Assembly (NCBI GenBank): GCA_013215145.1
Contig: JABSRP010000017.1
Span: 62,001-126,000, forward strand
Source: Pseudobacteriovorax sp.
GTDB lineage: Bacteria > Bdellovibrionota_B > Oligoflexia > Oligoflexales > Oligoflexaceae
Direction of reading: 5' to 3'
DNA length: 64,000 bases
The notes below the pieces were generated by a model. The model worked only from the letters and a program-made list of their open reading frames with translations. It was not told where the DNA came from and did not search any database. Shown one piece after another: positions 1 through 8,054 of this stretch (positions are counted from its first letter, which is position 1; each line of letters begins with the position of its first letter). Made by a program: the position numbers and the translations under genes.

Positions 1-2
1 AG

Positions 3-572
3 CTCATCGAGCAGTCGAGTCAACTTCCTCATGCCTCAACTGCGAAGGCTTTACTCATTCATAGTGCGAAACCTTATCCGTTTTCCGATCGGAAAGATGA
101 TTTGTCTCGGTTCCATCAGGGGTGGGGTTTTCCAGATATCAAGGCACTCTACAAGATCAAAGATAATTTGACAGTAATCGATGAGTCTCTGCCGTTGCGG
201 CCACAGGAAAGACTGAGCCGTTCGATTTCGGTAGAAGAGGGGCAAAGACTGCTCCTTGCCACCTTGGTTTACCGAGATCCTCCTGCAGTAGTGGGCTCAG
301 AGTTTGCGCTTGTAAATGATTTGACTTTGCGCCTGACTGCCCCGAATGGCGATGTTTATTGGGGCAATTACGGCCTTAAGGATGGAAACGAGTCGCAACC
401 AAATGGGGTTGCTGATTCCATTGATACCGTTGAAAGAGTCATATTGGCGCGTCCAGCTCCTGGTGAATGGAAGGTCGAGGTGATTGCTTCGGAGATTAAT
501 TTAGATAGTCACTTGGAAACGGAAGATATAGATGCCGCATTCTCTCTGGTTACCTCTGTCGGCATAGAATAG
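3..572 (+). CDS. Subtilisin-like serine protease (S8), C-terminal part, cut by window edge
   Basis: The frame is open from the first bases of the window, so this is the 3' end of a longer gene; the first internal ATG at 102 is not a credible start. The visible part begins with a stretch typical of the end of an S8 catalytic domain (STAKALLIHSAKP, then GWGFPDIKALY). It continues into a beta-rich domain with PPA..., ALVNDLTLRLTAPNG and YWGN motifs, as found after the catalytic domain in KP-43-like subtilases. The catalytic Asp, His and Ser would lie upstream, outside the window. The protein is probably exported, but the N-terminus is not visible. Family call is strong; substrate unknown. Confidence 0.8.
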   Translation, partial: LIEQSSQLPHASTAKALLIHSAKPYPFSDRKDDLSRFHQGWGFPDIKALYKIKDNLTVIDESLPLRPQERLSRSISVEEGQRLLLATLVYRDPPAVVGSEFALVNDLTLRLTAPNGDVYWGNYGLKDGNESQPNGVADSIDTVERVILARPAPGEWKVEVIASEINLDSHLETEDIDAAFSLVTSVGIE

Positions 573-675
573 CCCCCAAATATCGATTGCTCTGCTTGAC
601 TTCCCTGTACTAGTCGTAGAAATTAGCGTAGGTTTTGGCCTATGACTTCGTGGTTATGCTTTGGGAGGTGCTAAA

Positions 676-1113
676 ATGGCAGGTAGTGTGGATTCTTCAA
701 TCGCAAGCGTCGTTTTTTCGGAAAAACTGGATGGCAGCTGGCAAGCCCTTCACGAGCCCTCAGGCCGGGTTACCCACGGATTGACCAAGAATGAAGCAGA
801 AGTGGCTATGAAAGAGGCACTGGGCATGAACGAAAGTGGGGAGTTTTCTGAACCGCTCACAAGTGATTTGTTCGAAGGTGTTGCTAAAGACATAGCCTTA
901 TACTTGGAAGGGCCTGTTTCTACTATGCTGGCTTTTCACTCTGGTTTTGCTCGCTTAGAGAGTTATCAGAATGGATCTGCTAGCATTCGGCTTGGCGGAG
1001 GGTGTCAAGGTTGTCCATCTTCGCGATTAACTCTGATGAACGGGGTCTACAAAGAACTCCAAGAAAAATTTGGTGAGGATATTGTCAGAGATGTCCTGCC
1101 CGTCCTAGACTAG
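676..1113 (+). CDS. NifU-like Fe-S cluster scaffold domain protein
   Basis: A 145-residue protein whose C-terminal half carries the NifU C-terminal-domain signature GGGCQGCPSSRLTL. The two cysteines of CxxC ligate or transfer a Fe-S cluster in this family. The N-terminal 60 residues are not recognised. A TTG at 661 lies in frame, but GGAGG at 664-668 sits 7 bases before the ATG at 676, which makes 676 the likely start. It stands alone, followed closely by a HEAT-like gene. The likely role is Fe-S cluster carriage in the cytoplasm; the client protein cannot be told from context. Confidence 0.8.
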   Translation: MAGSVDSSIASVVFSEKLDGSWQALHEPSGRVTHGLTKNEAEVAMKEALGMNESGEFSEPLTSDLFEGVAKDIALYLEGPVSTMLAFHSGFARLESYQNGSASIRLGGGCQGCPSSRLTLMNGVYKELQEKFGEDIVRDVLPVLD

Positions 1114-1152
1114 AATATTGAAATTTATGCCTTAAGTGTGGAGATCGTTCTC

Positions 1153-1899
1153 ATGGGTTTACTCGGCAAATATCGAAGTTATCAAGACAACAGACTGACA
1201 AAAAAGATTGCAAAGGCTAGCCGCTTAGCAAATAACCCAAAAGCGATTAAAGACGATCGTTGGGCAGCCCTTCAATTTCTCTCGAAGGAAGCCAAAGGTG
1301 ACGTCCCAGCTATAGTGAAGGGCTTACTTCAGCGGTTTGAATACAGCTTAGAGCACGGTATCAATGATAGTCGCGAGAAGGATCTTGCCCTTGAGGGAGT
1401 GCTGCGTTTTGGTAAAGAGGCTCAAGACGTTATTGTTGATTGGCTAAAGTCTACTGATCGGATAGCGTGGCCCCTGAAAGCACTAAAGCAGATTAGTGAG
1501 GAATCGGTTTTTGTCGAGTCCTTGAAGTCCATATTGGTATTTGAAGATGTTAGCATGACAGCTTCCGCTGTAGATAAGAATTTCGATATACTGTGCTACC
1601 TTCGAGATTATCAGCTAGGTGACTTTGCTATGAAGCTTGATCGCTTCCTTAAAGATCCCGATGAGAGAGTTAGGTTTGCCGCTTGTGAGGTTATCCTTGA
1701 TCAAGACAATAAAGAGCTTAGTCCTCTCGTTGAAGACTTCCTTTTAGATGAAACCACCGAAAATAGGCGTTTGAGGCAGGCCGTAGCCGACTCTTTTTAT
1801 CGAAATAAATGGGAAATTTCAGATTTAGCAAAGTTTTCCGAATGGAATGCTAGCGATTTGGGATATCGGTTGGGTGAGGATCGCTTACTTGTTAAGTAA
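1153..1899 (+). CDS. HEAT-repeat-like helical protein
   Basis: A 248-residue soluble protein made of short amphipathic helix pairs. Segments such as KDPDERVRFAACEVILDQD are typical of HEAT/armadillo units (helix, Asp/Pro turn, V..AA). No signal peptide, membrane segment or catalytic motif is visible. A GTG start at 1138 is possible, but GGAG at 1140-1143 is well spaced for the ATG at 1153. It lies 39 bases after the NifU-like gene in the same direction, so the two may be cotranscribed. Probably a protein-protein interaction scaffold; no specific function can be assigned. Confidence 0.65.
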   Translation: MGLLGKYRSYQDNRLTKKIAKASRLANNPKAIKDDRWAALQFLSKEAKGDVPAIVKGLLQRFEYSLEHGINDSREKDLALEGVLRFGKEAQDVIVDWLKSTDRIAWPLKALKQISEESVFVESLKSILVFEDVSMTASAVDKNFDILCYLRDYQLGDFAMKLDRFLKDPDERVRFAACEVILDQDNKELSPLVEDFLLDETTENRRLRQAVADSFYRNKWEISDLAKFSEWNASDLGYRLGEDRLLVK

Positions 1900-1904
1900 T
1901 AAGG

Positions 1905-2315
1905 TCACGTTGCAGAGAATATCCCGAATAAATTTCCACTTGGGTCCTGAACGACGTGAACCATTCCGTACCCGGGTAGTCTTGCAGGTCCTCTGACAAA
2001 CTTACCTTTGAGGTTGGAAACCTTTTCCTTAAAGTTCTGAAGGTCGGTAATCTTGCCTTCGAAATACAAAATAGGTGGAGGTTTTATAGCCTTATCTGAT
2101 TGTCTATGAACGAGACTGATACCAAATGGTTGATCATTTGAAAAATCTAAAACCGTATAGTTATCCAACTCAATGGGAACAGCACGCCAACCGAATAACT
2201 CCTCGTAGAATCGCAGACTGATATCGATGTCAGTGATTTGCAGTTCGATTTGGCATAAGTTCTTGGGTTCAAGTTTTAGGATACTATCTTCTTCGGTATC
2301 TTTGGGTTCAGGCAT
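1905..2315 (-). CDS. VOC-family (glyoxalase/bleomycin-resistance fold) protein
   Basis: A 136-residue protein with the beta-alpha-beta-beta-beta pattern of the VOC superfamily: an N-terminal strand (CQIELQITDIDISLRFYEELFGW), then a C-terminal HVVQDPSGNLFGIF, where D-P-x-G-N is a classic VOC ending. Members bind a metal and act as lyases, dioxygenases or resistance proteins; the substrate here is unknown. The gene starts inside the 3' end of the alanine racemase gene, overlapping it by 40 bases in another frame, so translation is probably coupled to it. The first ~15 residues are acidic and may be dispensable. Confidence 0.75.
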   Translation of the reverse strand: MPEPKDTEEDSILKLEPKNLCQIELQITDIDISLRFYEELFGWRAVPIELDNYTVLDFSNDQPFGISLVHRQSDKAIKPPPILYFEGKITDLQNFKEKVSNLKGKFVRGPARLPGYGMVHVVQDPSGNLFGIFSAT

Positions 2316-3400
2316 GTTAGTGTCTCGTAGTGAATCGTTTCTGTCCAGTTTGCAAGTTGTTCAGCTGAAAGGTGATCTCCCTCATCGGAGCCGATCAGAG
2401 TAATCTTGTCGTTTTCTTTAGCGAGTGGAGAGTCTGTGATATCGATCATCATCATGTTCATGCAGATTCTACCGATTACCGGGCAGCGGTTTCCTTGGTG
2501 AAGAACATATGCGCCTCTATTACTTGCTATTCTACTATAGCCTTCGTAATACCCCACTGGAAGAACGGCTATTTTGAGGTCTCTATTTGCTTGGTAGGTG
2601 CAACCATAGCCGATGTGCTGACCTTTTTTTATCGCCTTTATAAGGGCTATTTCCGTTCGCCAAGAGAGCGCGGGTTTGAGTTCCATAGTGGGCAACTTCT
2701 CTGCGGCATAGGAGATCTTTGTGGCCTGGGATGGCCAGTAACCGTACAAAGAGATTCCTACTCGCACTATGCTTTTATGGCTTTCTTCCATAATAAGAGT
2801 CGCGGCGCTAGCAGCGATGTGCTTTAGTCCAGTTACACCAGATCTTTCCAGTTTGCCTAGTATTTCGGAAAAGTCATCTATTTGCCCTTTTGCATAACTT
2901 TGATCGGTCACGTCCTCAACGTTGGCAAAGTGGCTACAGAATCCTATGATATTACTTTTGTGAGGAAGAGCCAGGAGAATCAACTGGTCTAGGTCGTCTT
3001 TGAAAAAGCCTTGGCGTCCCATGCCTGTATCAAACTTGAGATGAATGTTTGGCCGTTTTTCCTTCGCTAAGGTCAACCAAAACTCTAGACTTGGAAAGTC
3101 GCCTATAATGATGTCTATGTTTTGGCTTGCTGCGACTTCATAGTCGGTCCAAGAGCTTGGGCCAACCACCAAAATACCTCCTTGAAATCCTAATTGTCTC
3201 AGCTCACAGGCTTCGAAAACATAATTTACGGCAAGCCATTTTGGCTGGAGAGCGATGAGAATGTTTGCGACTTCTTCAAGTCCGTGCCCGTAGGCGTTCG
3301 ATTTGATGACTGGCATGAATTGCGCGTCTTTTCCGCTTCCGGAAAGGACTTTAAAGTTATGCTCAATCGCACTACGTGAGATTTCGATCCAACAGCGCAT
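2276..3400 (-). CDS. alr: Alanine racemase
   Basis: A PLP-dependent enzyme that interconverts L- and D-alanine and supplies D-Ala for peptidoglycan. The 374-residue length is normal for the family. The PLP lysine is Lys33 in the motif VIKSNAYGHG. The opposite-face catalytic tyrosine is Tyr265 in IGYGCTY, and LPVGYYEGYSR and the VGISLYG motif are also present. The C-terminus (YETLTCLNPKIPKKI) matches the family's usual end, so the 40-base overlap with the VOC gene downstream is real and not a misread stop. It is transcribed toward that gene. Confidence 0.95.
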   Translation of the reverse strand: MRCWIEISRSAIEHNFKVLSGSGKDAQFMPVIKSNAYGHGLEEVANILIALQPKWLAVNYVFEACELRQLGFQGGILVVGPSSWTDYEVAASQNIDIIIGDFPSLEFWLTLAKEKRPNIHLKFDTGMGRQGFFKDDLDQLILLALPHKSNIIGFCSHFANVEDVTDQSYAKGQIDDFSEILGKLERSGVTGLKHIAASAATLIMEESHKSIVRVGISLYGYWPSQATKISYAAEKLPTMELKPALSWRTEIALIKAIKKGQHIGYGCTYQANRDLKIAVLPVGYYEGYSRIASNRGAYVLHQGNRCPVIGRICMNMMMIDITDSPLAKENDKITLIGSDEGDHLSAEQLANWTETIHYETLTCLNPKIPKKIVS

Positions 3401-3415
3401 GAAGGTCCTTGTACA

Positions 3416-4519
3416 TTAACGGATGAGAACAAGTGGAACTAGGCTTTTCTCAGCACTACTGTTTGACCTTAATACTAACTTTTTGCGTTCACTATTGCAC
3501 ATGGTATTAGCTAGGCTTGAAGCAAGTGCAACGGCTACTAATTGGTTATGCTCTCTATATACGGGACCCATGAGTTTTCCACATTGTTTCGGGAACAGTA
3601 TTTCAGTTTTATTTATTGTCTTTTTTGTTTTCTGAATGCTCACCGGAGGAGTCAACTGTAAAGACATCTTTAGCGCTCTTGCACCCAGCTTCAAGTCTTT
3701 TTTAGAATTCAATATGGACGAATCAATTGGGGACCAAATCTTTCTTATGGCGCCGACAGGACATATGGCTTGCGAATATCTTGCGACGGCCATATACCAA
3801 CGATCGTTGACCAGATTCCTATGAAGTCCGATGGGCGCTTCGTTGCAGCGCCTCAAATATTGATATTTTGTGGGCTCATTGATTCCTTTTTCTGGCTTTA
3901 TTCGCAAAGGATTCAAATGGATCGTAAAGTCTCTTTGCTTTTTTGAAGTCCACCCAGAGGAAACGTCTTTGAAATTGCTTGATACGCCATTTAAGCGTGC
4001 AGTTCTGATATCTTGAGAGCAGGTCTTATTTTTTTTCCGTTTCACGGCAAGTAAATCTGTCTTCAATTCTTGGAGCTTGGCATCCAAAACAAAACCAATG
4101 GGATCAGAACAGCTATGGTAGTAGGTGGCTTCCAAGGAGTGGACCTTGTTGGGTGAGGTCTGAAGGCTATAACTTTGGCCCTTCAGTACAGTCAGACGGT
4201 GAGAGTATTGGTTAGGTAGCACGCTGACTATAGGCTTTTGATGCTTTGCTAGAAAATGGGAAACATTAATTGATTTTTTGACCGGAAGAGAGGCGCAGCG
4301 TTGAAAGTTGTGCTTGAAGACGACTCCAACTATGCGTTTGTTTTTCTCAGGCCTCACAAAAAGACCGACCAAGTCACTTGAACATGGTTGCCAGAAGACG
4401 GCCTTAGTCGCCTGAGAACTGGTTAAGAGTTGAACAGGTTCGATGGTCAAAAAGGCGCGATTAGCCAAAATTTGGTTGCTACTGAGTAGCAGAATGATCA
4501 ATATTAGCGTATTGGTCAT
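3416..4519 (-). CDS. Secreted protein with four cysteine-pair repeats, unknown function
   Basis: A 367-residue protein with an N-terminal hydrophobic signal (residues 1-19, cleavage probably after ILA). The body consists of four degenerate repeats. Each has a pair of cysteines 28-30 residues apart: Cys46/75, 137/167, 225/253 and 313/341. The repeat period is about 88-91 residues, and the first cysteine of each is followed within about six residues by a short hydrophobic-Gly motif (VGLF, IGFV, IGLH, MGPV). The spacing suggests one disulfide per repeat and a periplasmic or extracellular location. I do not recognise the family. The gene lies just upstream of alr on the same strand, with 15 bases between them. 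Confidence 0.7.
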   Translation of the reverse strand: MTNTLILIILLLSSNQILANRAFLTIEPVQLLTSSQATKAVFWQPCSSDLVGLFVRPEKNKRIVGVVFKHNFQRCASLPVKKSINVSHFLAKHQKPIVSVLPNQYSHRLTVLKGQSYSLQTSPNKVHSLEATYYHSCSDPIGFVLDAKLQELKTDLLAVKRKKNKTCSQDIRTARLNGVSSNFKDVSSGWTSKKQRDFTIHLNPLRIKPEKGINEPTKYQYLRRCNEAPIGLHRNLVNDRWYMAVARYSQAICPVGAIRKIWSPIDSSILNSKKDLKLGARALKMSLQLTPPVSIQKTKKTINKTEILFPKQCGKLMGPVYREHNQLVAVALASSLANTMCNSERKKLVLRSNSSAEKSLVPLVLIR

Positions 4520-4725
4520 GAGTCAGCCCTTGGTTTTGAATACGCCAAGGTAGTCCAACGCTGTTAATATGTCAAGAAGACATTGTAACCTCCGAAATAT
4601 TCAAAACTTTGCTTGGCAGACTCCTTTGTGTTTGATAAGTTCTCGCGTCTGTTCGGCGTTTCTCAAACTAGTAGAGCATCATTGCCGCCTACAGCGCCAC
4701 GCAGCAAATTAATGGAGTAATATCA

Positions 4726-4878
4726 ATGAGTAAGAAAACATACCAGCCCAGTAACAAAAAGCGGAAAAGAACTCACGGATTTCGCCTAAGAATGGCATCT
4801 CCAGGTGGCCGTAACGTAATCAAAAGACGACGTGCAAAAGGACGTAAAAGACTTTCCGTATCTGTTTATCAGAAATAA
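4726..4878 (+). CDS. rpmH: Ribosomal protein bL34
   Basis: A 50-residue, very basic protein reading [10 protein letters not shown], then [12 protein letters not shown] and [18 protein letters not shown], the unmistakable bL34 signature. It is a component of the 50S ribosomal subunit. GGAG at 4714-4717 precedes the ATG at 4726. It heads the conserved block rpmH-rnpA-yidD-yidC-khpB-mnmE. It is slightly longer at the C-terminus than the usual 44-46 residues. dnaA, often divergent from this gene, is not next to it here; alr and a secreted-protein gene lie upstream instead. Confidence 0.97.
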   Translation: MSKKTYQPSNKKRKRTHGFRLRMASPGGRNVIKRRRAKGRKRLSVSVYQK

Positions 4879-4902
4879 TCATTTAATATCTGGCGATTGG
4901 CG

Positions 4903-5259
4903 ATGCTATCGTTCCCCAAGTCGAGTCGACTACTTAGCAGGATGGACTTCCGAAGCGTACTTTCGGTCGAAAAAGCTAAAGTGGTCAATCCGTATATGGT
5001 GGTGATAGCAAAGCCTCGAAATTCTTCGGAGCCGTCTCGATTAGGTTTGATCGTATCAAAAAAAGTCGGGATTGCGGTGATGAGGAATCGGGTCAAACGG
5101 AAGCTTAGAGAGTCTTTCCGCACCTTACCATCGCCTAAGACGAGTCTGGACTTAGTGATAATAGCAAGGAAGTCAGCTGTCTCAGCCGACTTTAATGTGA
5201 TTAAGGATTCCCTGGGATCCTCGCTAGATCGTCTGGTTCGTAAACTTGAACCTAAGTGA
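4903..5259 (+). CDS. rnpA: Ribonuclease P protein component
   Basis: The protein subunit of RNase P, which helps the catalytic RNA remove tRNA 5' leaders. The 118-residue protein has the RNR motif region (RLGLIVSKKVGIAVMRNRVKRKLRESFR) that contacts the RNA. A TTG at 4897 is also in frame. The ATG at 4903 gives MLSFPKSSRLL, which fits the family's usual start, so I prefer it. It lies 24 bases after rpmH. Its stop overlaps the GTG start of yidD by four bases (GTGA). Confidence 0.95.
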   Translation: MLSFPKSSRLLSRMDFRSVLSVEKAKVVNPYMVVIAKPRNSSEPSRLGLIVSKKVGIAVMRNRVKRKLRESFRTLPSPKTSLDLVIIARKSAVSADFNVIKDSLGSSLDRLVRKLEPK

Positions 5260-5501
5260 TAATTGATGGTAACCGATGCGATGGGAGCTTGAACTTGAGT
5301 CGTTTCCTGTTCGGGATCATAAGAATATATCAAATCGTCATATCTCCTCTACTGGGACCCCGGTGCCGTTTCTATCCAACGTGCTCGAATTATGCTCTTC
5401 AGTGCCTAGATAAGTACCCCGTAAGGACTGCTGTTTTGAAAACCCTAAAACGGCTGTCTCGCTGTCATCCATGGAATCCCGGAGGCGTTGATTTACCATG
5501 A
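5256..5501 (+). CDS. yidD: Membrane protein insertion efficiency factor YidD
   Basis: An 81-residue protein with the YidD core: IRIYQIVISPLLGPRCRFYPTCSNYA, and near the end RCHPWNPGGVDLP. It is thought to assist YidC-dependent membrane insertion. It begins at a GTG overlapping the rnpA stop and ends with a TGA that overlaps the yidC ATG by four bases (ATGA), so rnpA-yidD-yidC are translationally coupled. The N-terminal ~14 residues (to SLNLS) are extra compared with typical members, so a later start is possible. Confidence 0.93.
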   Translation: MIIDGNRCDGSLNLSRFLFGIIRIYQIVISPLLGPRCRFYPTCSNYALQCLDKYPVRTAVLKTLKRLSRCHPWNPGGVDLP

Positions 5502-7168
5502 ACTTTGATAAGAAAACGATGTTACTGATAGCCTTCTTTTTTGTGGGAATTGCGGGCTACAATTATTATCTCCAAGTCAAATATCCAGAGTACTTTCAGC
5601 AACAAATGACTGAGTCCATTCAGGAGTCCGAAGGGATCGTTCCCGAAGAGCCGAAGTCTCCCGTACCTCGAAGAGGCGATACCAATGGTAGTGCCGATAC
5701 AGCTGACGAAACGGCTAGTGAATCAGACGCCACAAACTCGCAGCCATTGTTAACGAACGAAGAGCTTCGTTTTGAGACAGACGAACGAATCATTGTATTC
5801 GACCAAAGAAGCTCCTCGATATCGAGTATCATACTGAAGAATTACTTCCAAACCCGAGATAGAGTTCGGCCTGTCGAACTATTGGATACTCCAATGGTTA
5901 TGCAAGGAGTCATTGACCCTAACGAGAGGACTATGGGTCGGGATTTTGAAGGTGTTCGTGAAGGGAATAAGATTCGATTTTCGCGTACAGACGGAGCCTT
6001 CAGAATTACTCAAGAATTCAACGTACCCGAAACCGGCTATGGCTTAGGCTTAAAAGTCTCGTTTGAAAACCTTTCAGACAAATCTCTCGAGCTCAATGCT
6101 GGTCTCCTGTCCTTGACTGATGTCATATTGCCCGAAGACTCGGGTGGTTTTGGTCCGGCAGCGATGATGGCTCTCCATAAATCGTTCATCGTGTCTATTG
6201 ATGGTAGCCGAGACGATGAGATTGCTGTGGATCATTGTGAAGAGCCCGATGAATTGGCTTTCGATTTGAAGAATGAGTTGGTTGACTTCATTGGCTACGA
6301 TAATCACTATTTCCTTTCTGTGATTCATCCAACCGAAGAAAAAGTGAACTTCACTATGGGTGCTTTACGGCCTGCGCGGAGTTTGATTTGCACAATGGCC
6401 TTAGTGGCGAACCAGCGGCAGGGGTTTGTAGAGCCCGGACAAATTGTTAACCTCGAGTTTTCCGGATATTTCGGTCCTAAGGACCTCGATATTTTGGACT
6501 CACACGGTCAAGAGTTTGTGAATACGGTTAAATTTGGTTGGTTTTCCATAATTGCAAAACCTCTTTTAGCGGCTGTTAAGTTTCTCTATGGCCTAGTCCA
6601 AAACTACGGCATAGCAATTATGTTGGTGACCATAGTATTAAAGATTCTTTTTTACCCGTTGACTAAAGCAGCGGCAGTTTCCATGAAGAGGATGCAAAAA
6701 CTTCAGCCTGAGATGACTCGGATCAGAGAAAAATATAAATCGGATCCCCAAAAGCAGCAGCGCGAGCTTATGGCATTTATGAGTAAAAACAAGGTTAACC
6801 CTGCAAAAGGTTGTTTGCCGATTCTCCCACAAATTCCAGTGTTTATTGCATTTTATAATGTTTTATCGCAGGCGATTGAGTTGAGACACGCTCCATTTTT
6901 TGGATGGATTCAGGATCTATCTATCGCAGATCCATACTATGTGACGCCACTTTTGCTAGGTGTGGGAATGTTCGTTCAGCAGAAACAGACTCCAAATCCA
7001 TCTATGGACAAGAATCAGGAAAAAATAATGCTGATGATGCCAATTATATTCACAGTCCTGATGCTGTCCTTACCAGCTGGTATGGTACTATATATGATAA
7101 CCAATACAGCAGTCTCTATTCTCCAGCAGCAATGGCTTAACCGAAAGCTCGAAAAGCAATTTGGTTAG
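5498..7168 (+). CDS. yidC: Membrane protein insertase YidC
   Basis: A 556-residue Oxa1/YidC insertase of Gram-negative type. It has one N-terminal membrane helix (residues ~8-25) and an acidic Ser/Thr-rich linker. A large periplasmic P1 domain (to ~330) follows, then the conserved five-helix core with GCLPILPQIPVFIAFYNVL and a charged cytoplasmic hairpin (MQKLQPEMTRIREKYK). The position of the E. coli groove arginine is lysine (VLKILFYPLTKA), a common alternative. It inserts membrane proteins alone or with Sec. Coupled to yidD upstream. Confidence 0.96.
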   Translation: MNFDKKTMLLIAFFFVGIAGYNYYLQVKYPEYFQQQMTESIQESEGIVPEEPKSPVPRRGDTNGSADTADETASESDATNSQPLLTNEELRFETDERIIVFDQRSSSISSIILKNYFQTRDRVRPVELLDTPMVMQGVIDPNERTMGRDFEGVREGNKIRFSRTDGAFRITQEFNVPETGYGLGLKVSFENLSDKSLELNAGLLSLTDVILPEDSGGFGPAAMMALHKSFIVSIDGSRDDEIAVDHCEEPDELAFDLKNELVDFIGYDNHYFLSVIHPTEEKVNFTMGALRPARSLICTMALVANQRQGFVEPGQIVNLEFSGYFGPKDLDILDSHGQEFVNTVKFGWFSIIAKPLLAAVKFLYGLVQNYGIAIMLVTIVLKILFYPLTKAAAVSMKRMQKLQPEMTRIREKYKSDPQKQQRELMAFMSKNKVNPAKGCLPILPQIPVFIAFYNVLSQAIELRHAPFFGWIQDLSIADPYYVTPLLLGVGMFVQQKQTPNPSMDKNQEKIMLMMPIIFTVLMLSLPAGMVLYMITNTAVSILQQQWLNRKLEKQFG

Positions 7169-7235
7169 AGAATAGAGAGATATCCCCAAAAAGGGAACCT
7201 GTTGAAACAGATTGACGGACAAATAGGAGACATAG

Positions 7236-8054
7236 ATGCAGAAAAACGCGAAAGAAATTAGAGTCACAGCGAAAACAGCAGATCTTGCGATAAAAGAGGC
7301 TGCTAGCTTGTTAAATACCCAAGTAGAAAATGTGGCGCATAGAATTGTATCGCAGACAAACGGAGGCTTTTTTTCGTTTCTTGGCAAAAAAGTTGAGATC
7401 GCTGCATGGGCCAAAAATGCTCAATCGAAATCTGGCGGCACAAAAGGTAGGCGGGGACAGAGTTCTCGTTCTTCCAATCCGAAAGGGCAAAGAGAAACTA
7501 AAGATGTCAAACCAAGGGTTGACACGGAAGACTTGAGTCAGGAGGAATTGAGCTTATTGACCGAAGACCTTCGGGCATTTTGTGCAGGGGTTTGTGAGCA
7601 TATGAGTGGCAATCCTGTTGACGTAACGGCAGAGTTAAGTGACCAAAGACTTGTACTTGATATAGACGACGAATACATATCTCAGCAGATAGCCAAAAAC
7701 TCAAAACTGGCAGAGTCCCTTGAGCATATACTCAGGAAAAAACCGAGACATTTGAAACGCGAGTTGCCGTTTCGTATTTTTGTCGATGTCAAAGGGGTCA
7801 GACGCGGCCGAGAAACAGATCTAGTCGAATTAGCTAAAGATCTGTCAGAGAAGGTTCATGAAAATCGCAGGCCAATCGTTCTTAACTACAAAAGCTCCTA
7901 TGATCGGAAGATTATTCATATGGCGCTCGATAAGGATGAGCGTGTCTATACAAAATCCATCGGAACTGGCCCTAACAGAAAACTGATGATCTTGCCTATT
8001 AAGAAGAAAGATAGCGAAAATCATGAGCAATATGAGGAACTTGGGGTCGATTAA
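7236..8054 (+). CDS. khpB: RNA-binding protein KhpB (Jag/SpoIIIJ-associated)
   Basis: A 272-residue protein with three parts. First is a Jag-N domain (residues 1-60, ending in the typical GGFFSFLGKKVEI), then a basic Ser/Gly-rich linker, and finally a KH domain (~115-190) followed by an R3H domain (~200-262; DRKIIHMALDKDERVYTKSIG). The family binds RNA and affects cell-wall and division genes in Gram-positive bacteria; its target here is unknown. AGGAG at 7224-7228 precedes the ATG. It sits in the canonical place between yidC and mnmE and overlaps the mnmE frame by 32 bases. Confidence 0.92.
   Translation: MQKNAKEIRVTAKTADLAIKEAASLLNTQVENVAHRIVSQTNGGFFSFLGKKVEIAAWAKNAQSKSGGTKGRRGQSSRSSNPKGQRETKDVKPRVDTEDLSQEELSLLTEDLRAFCAGVCEHMSGNPVDVTAELSDQRLVLDIDDEYISQQIAKNSKLAESLEHILRKKPRHLKRELPFRIFVDVKGVRRGRETDLVELAKDLSEKVHENRRPIVLNYKSSYDRKIIHMALDKDERVYTKSIGTGPNRKLMILPIKKKDSENHEQYEELGVD

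Noticed and set aside
2372..2827. Plus-strand frame opposite alr
   Set aside because: Shadow of the well-supported alanine racemase gene; no homology signal of its own.
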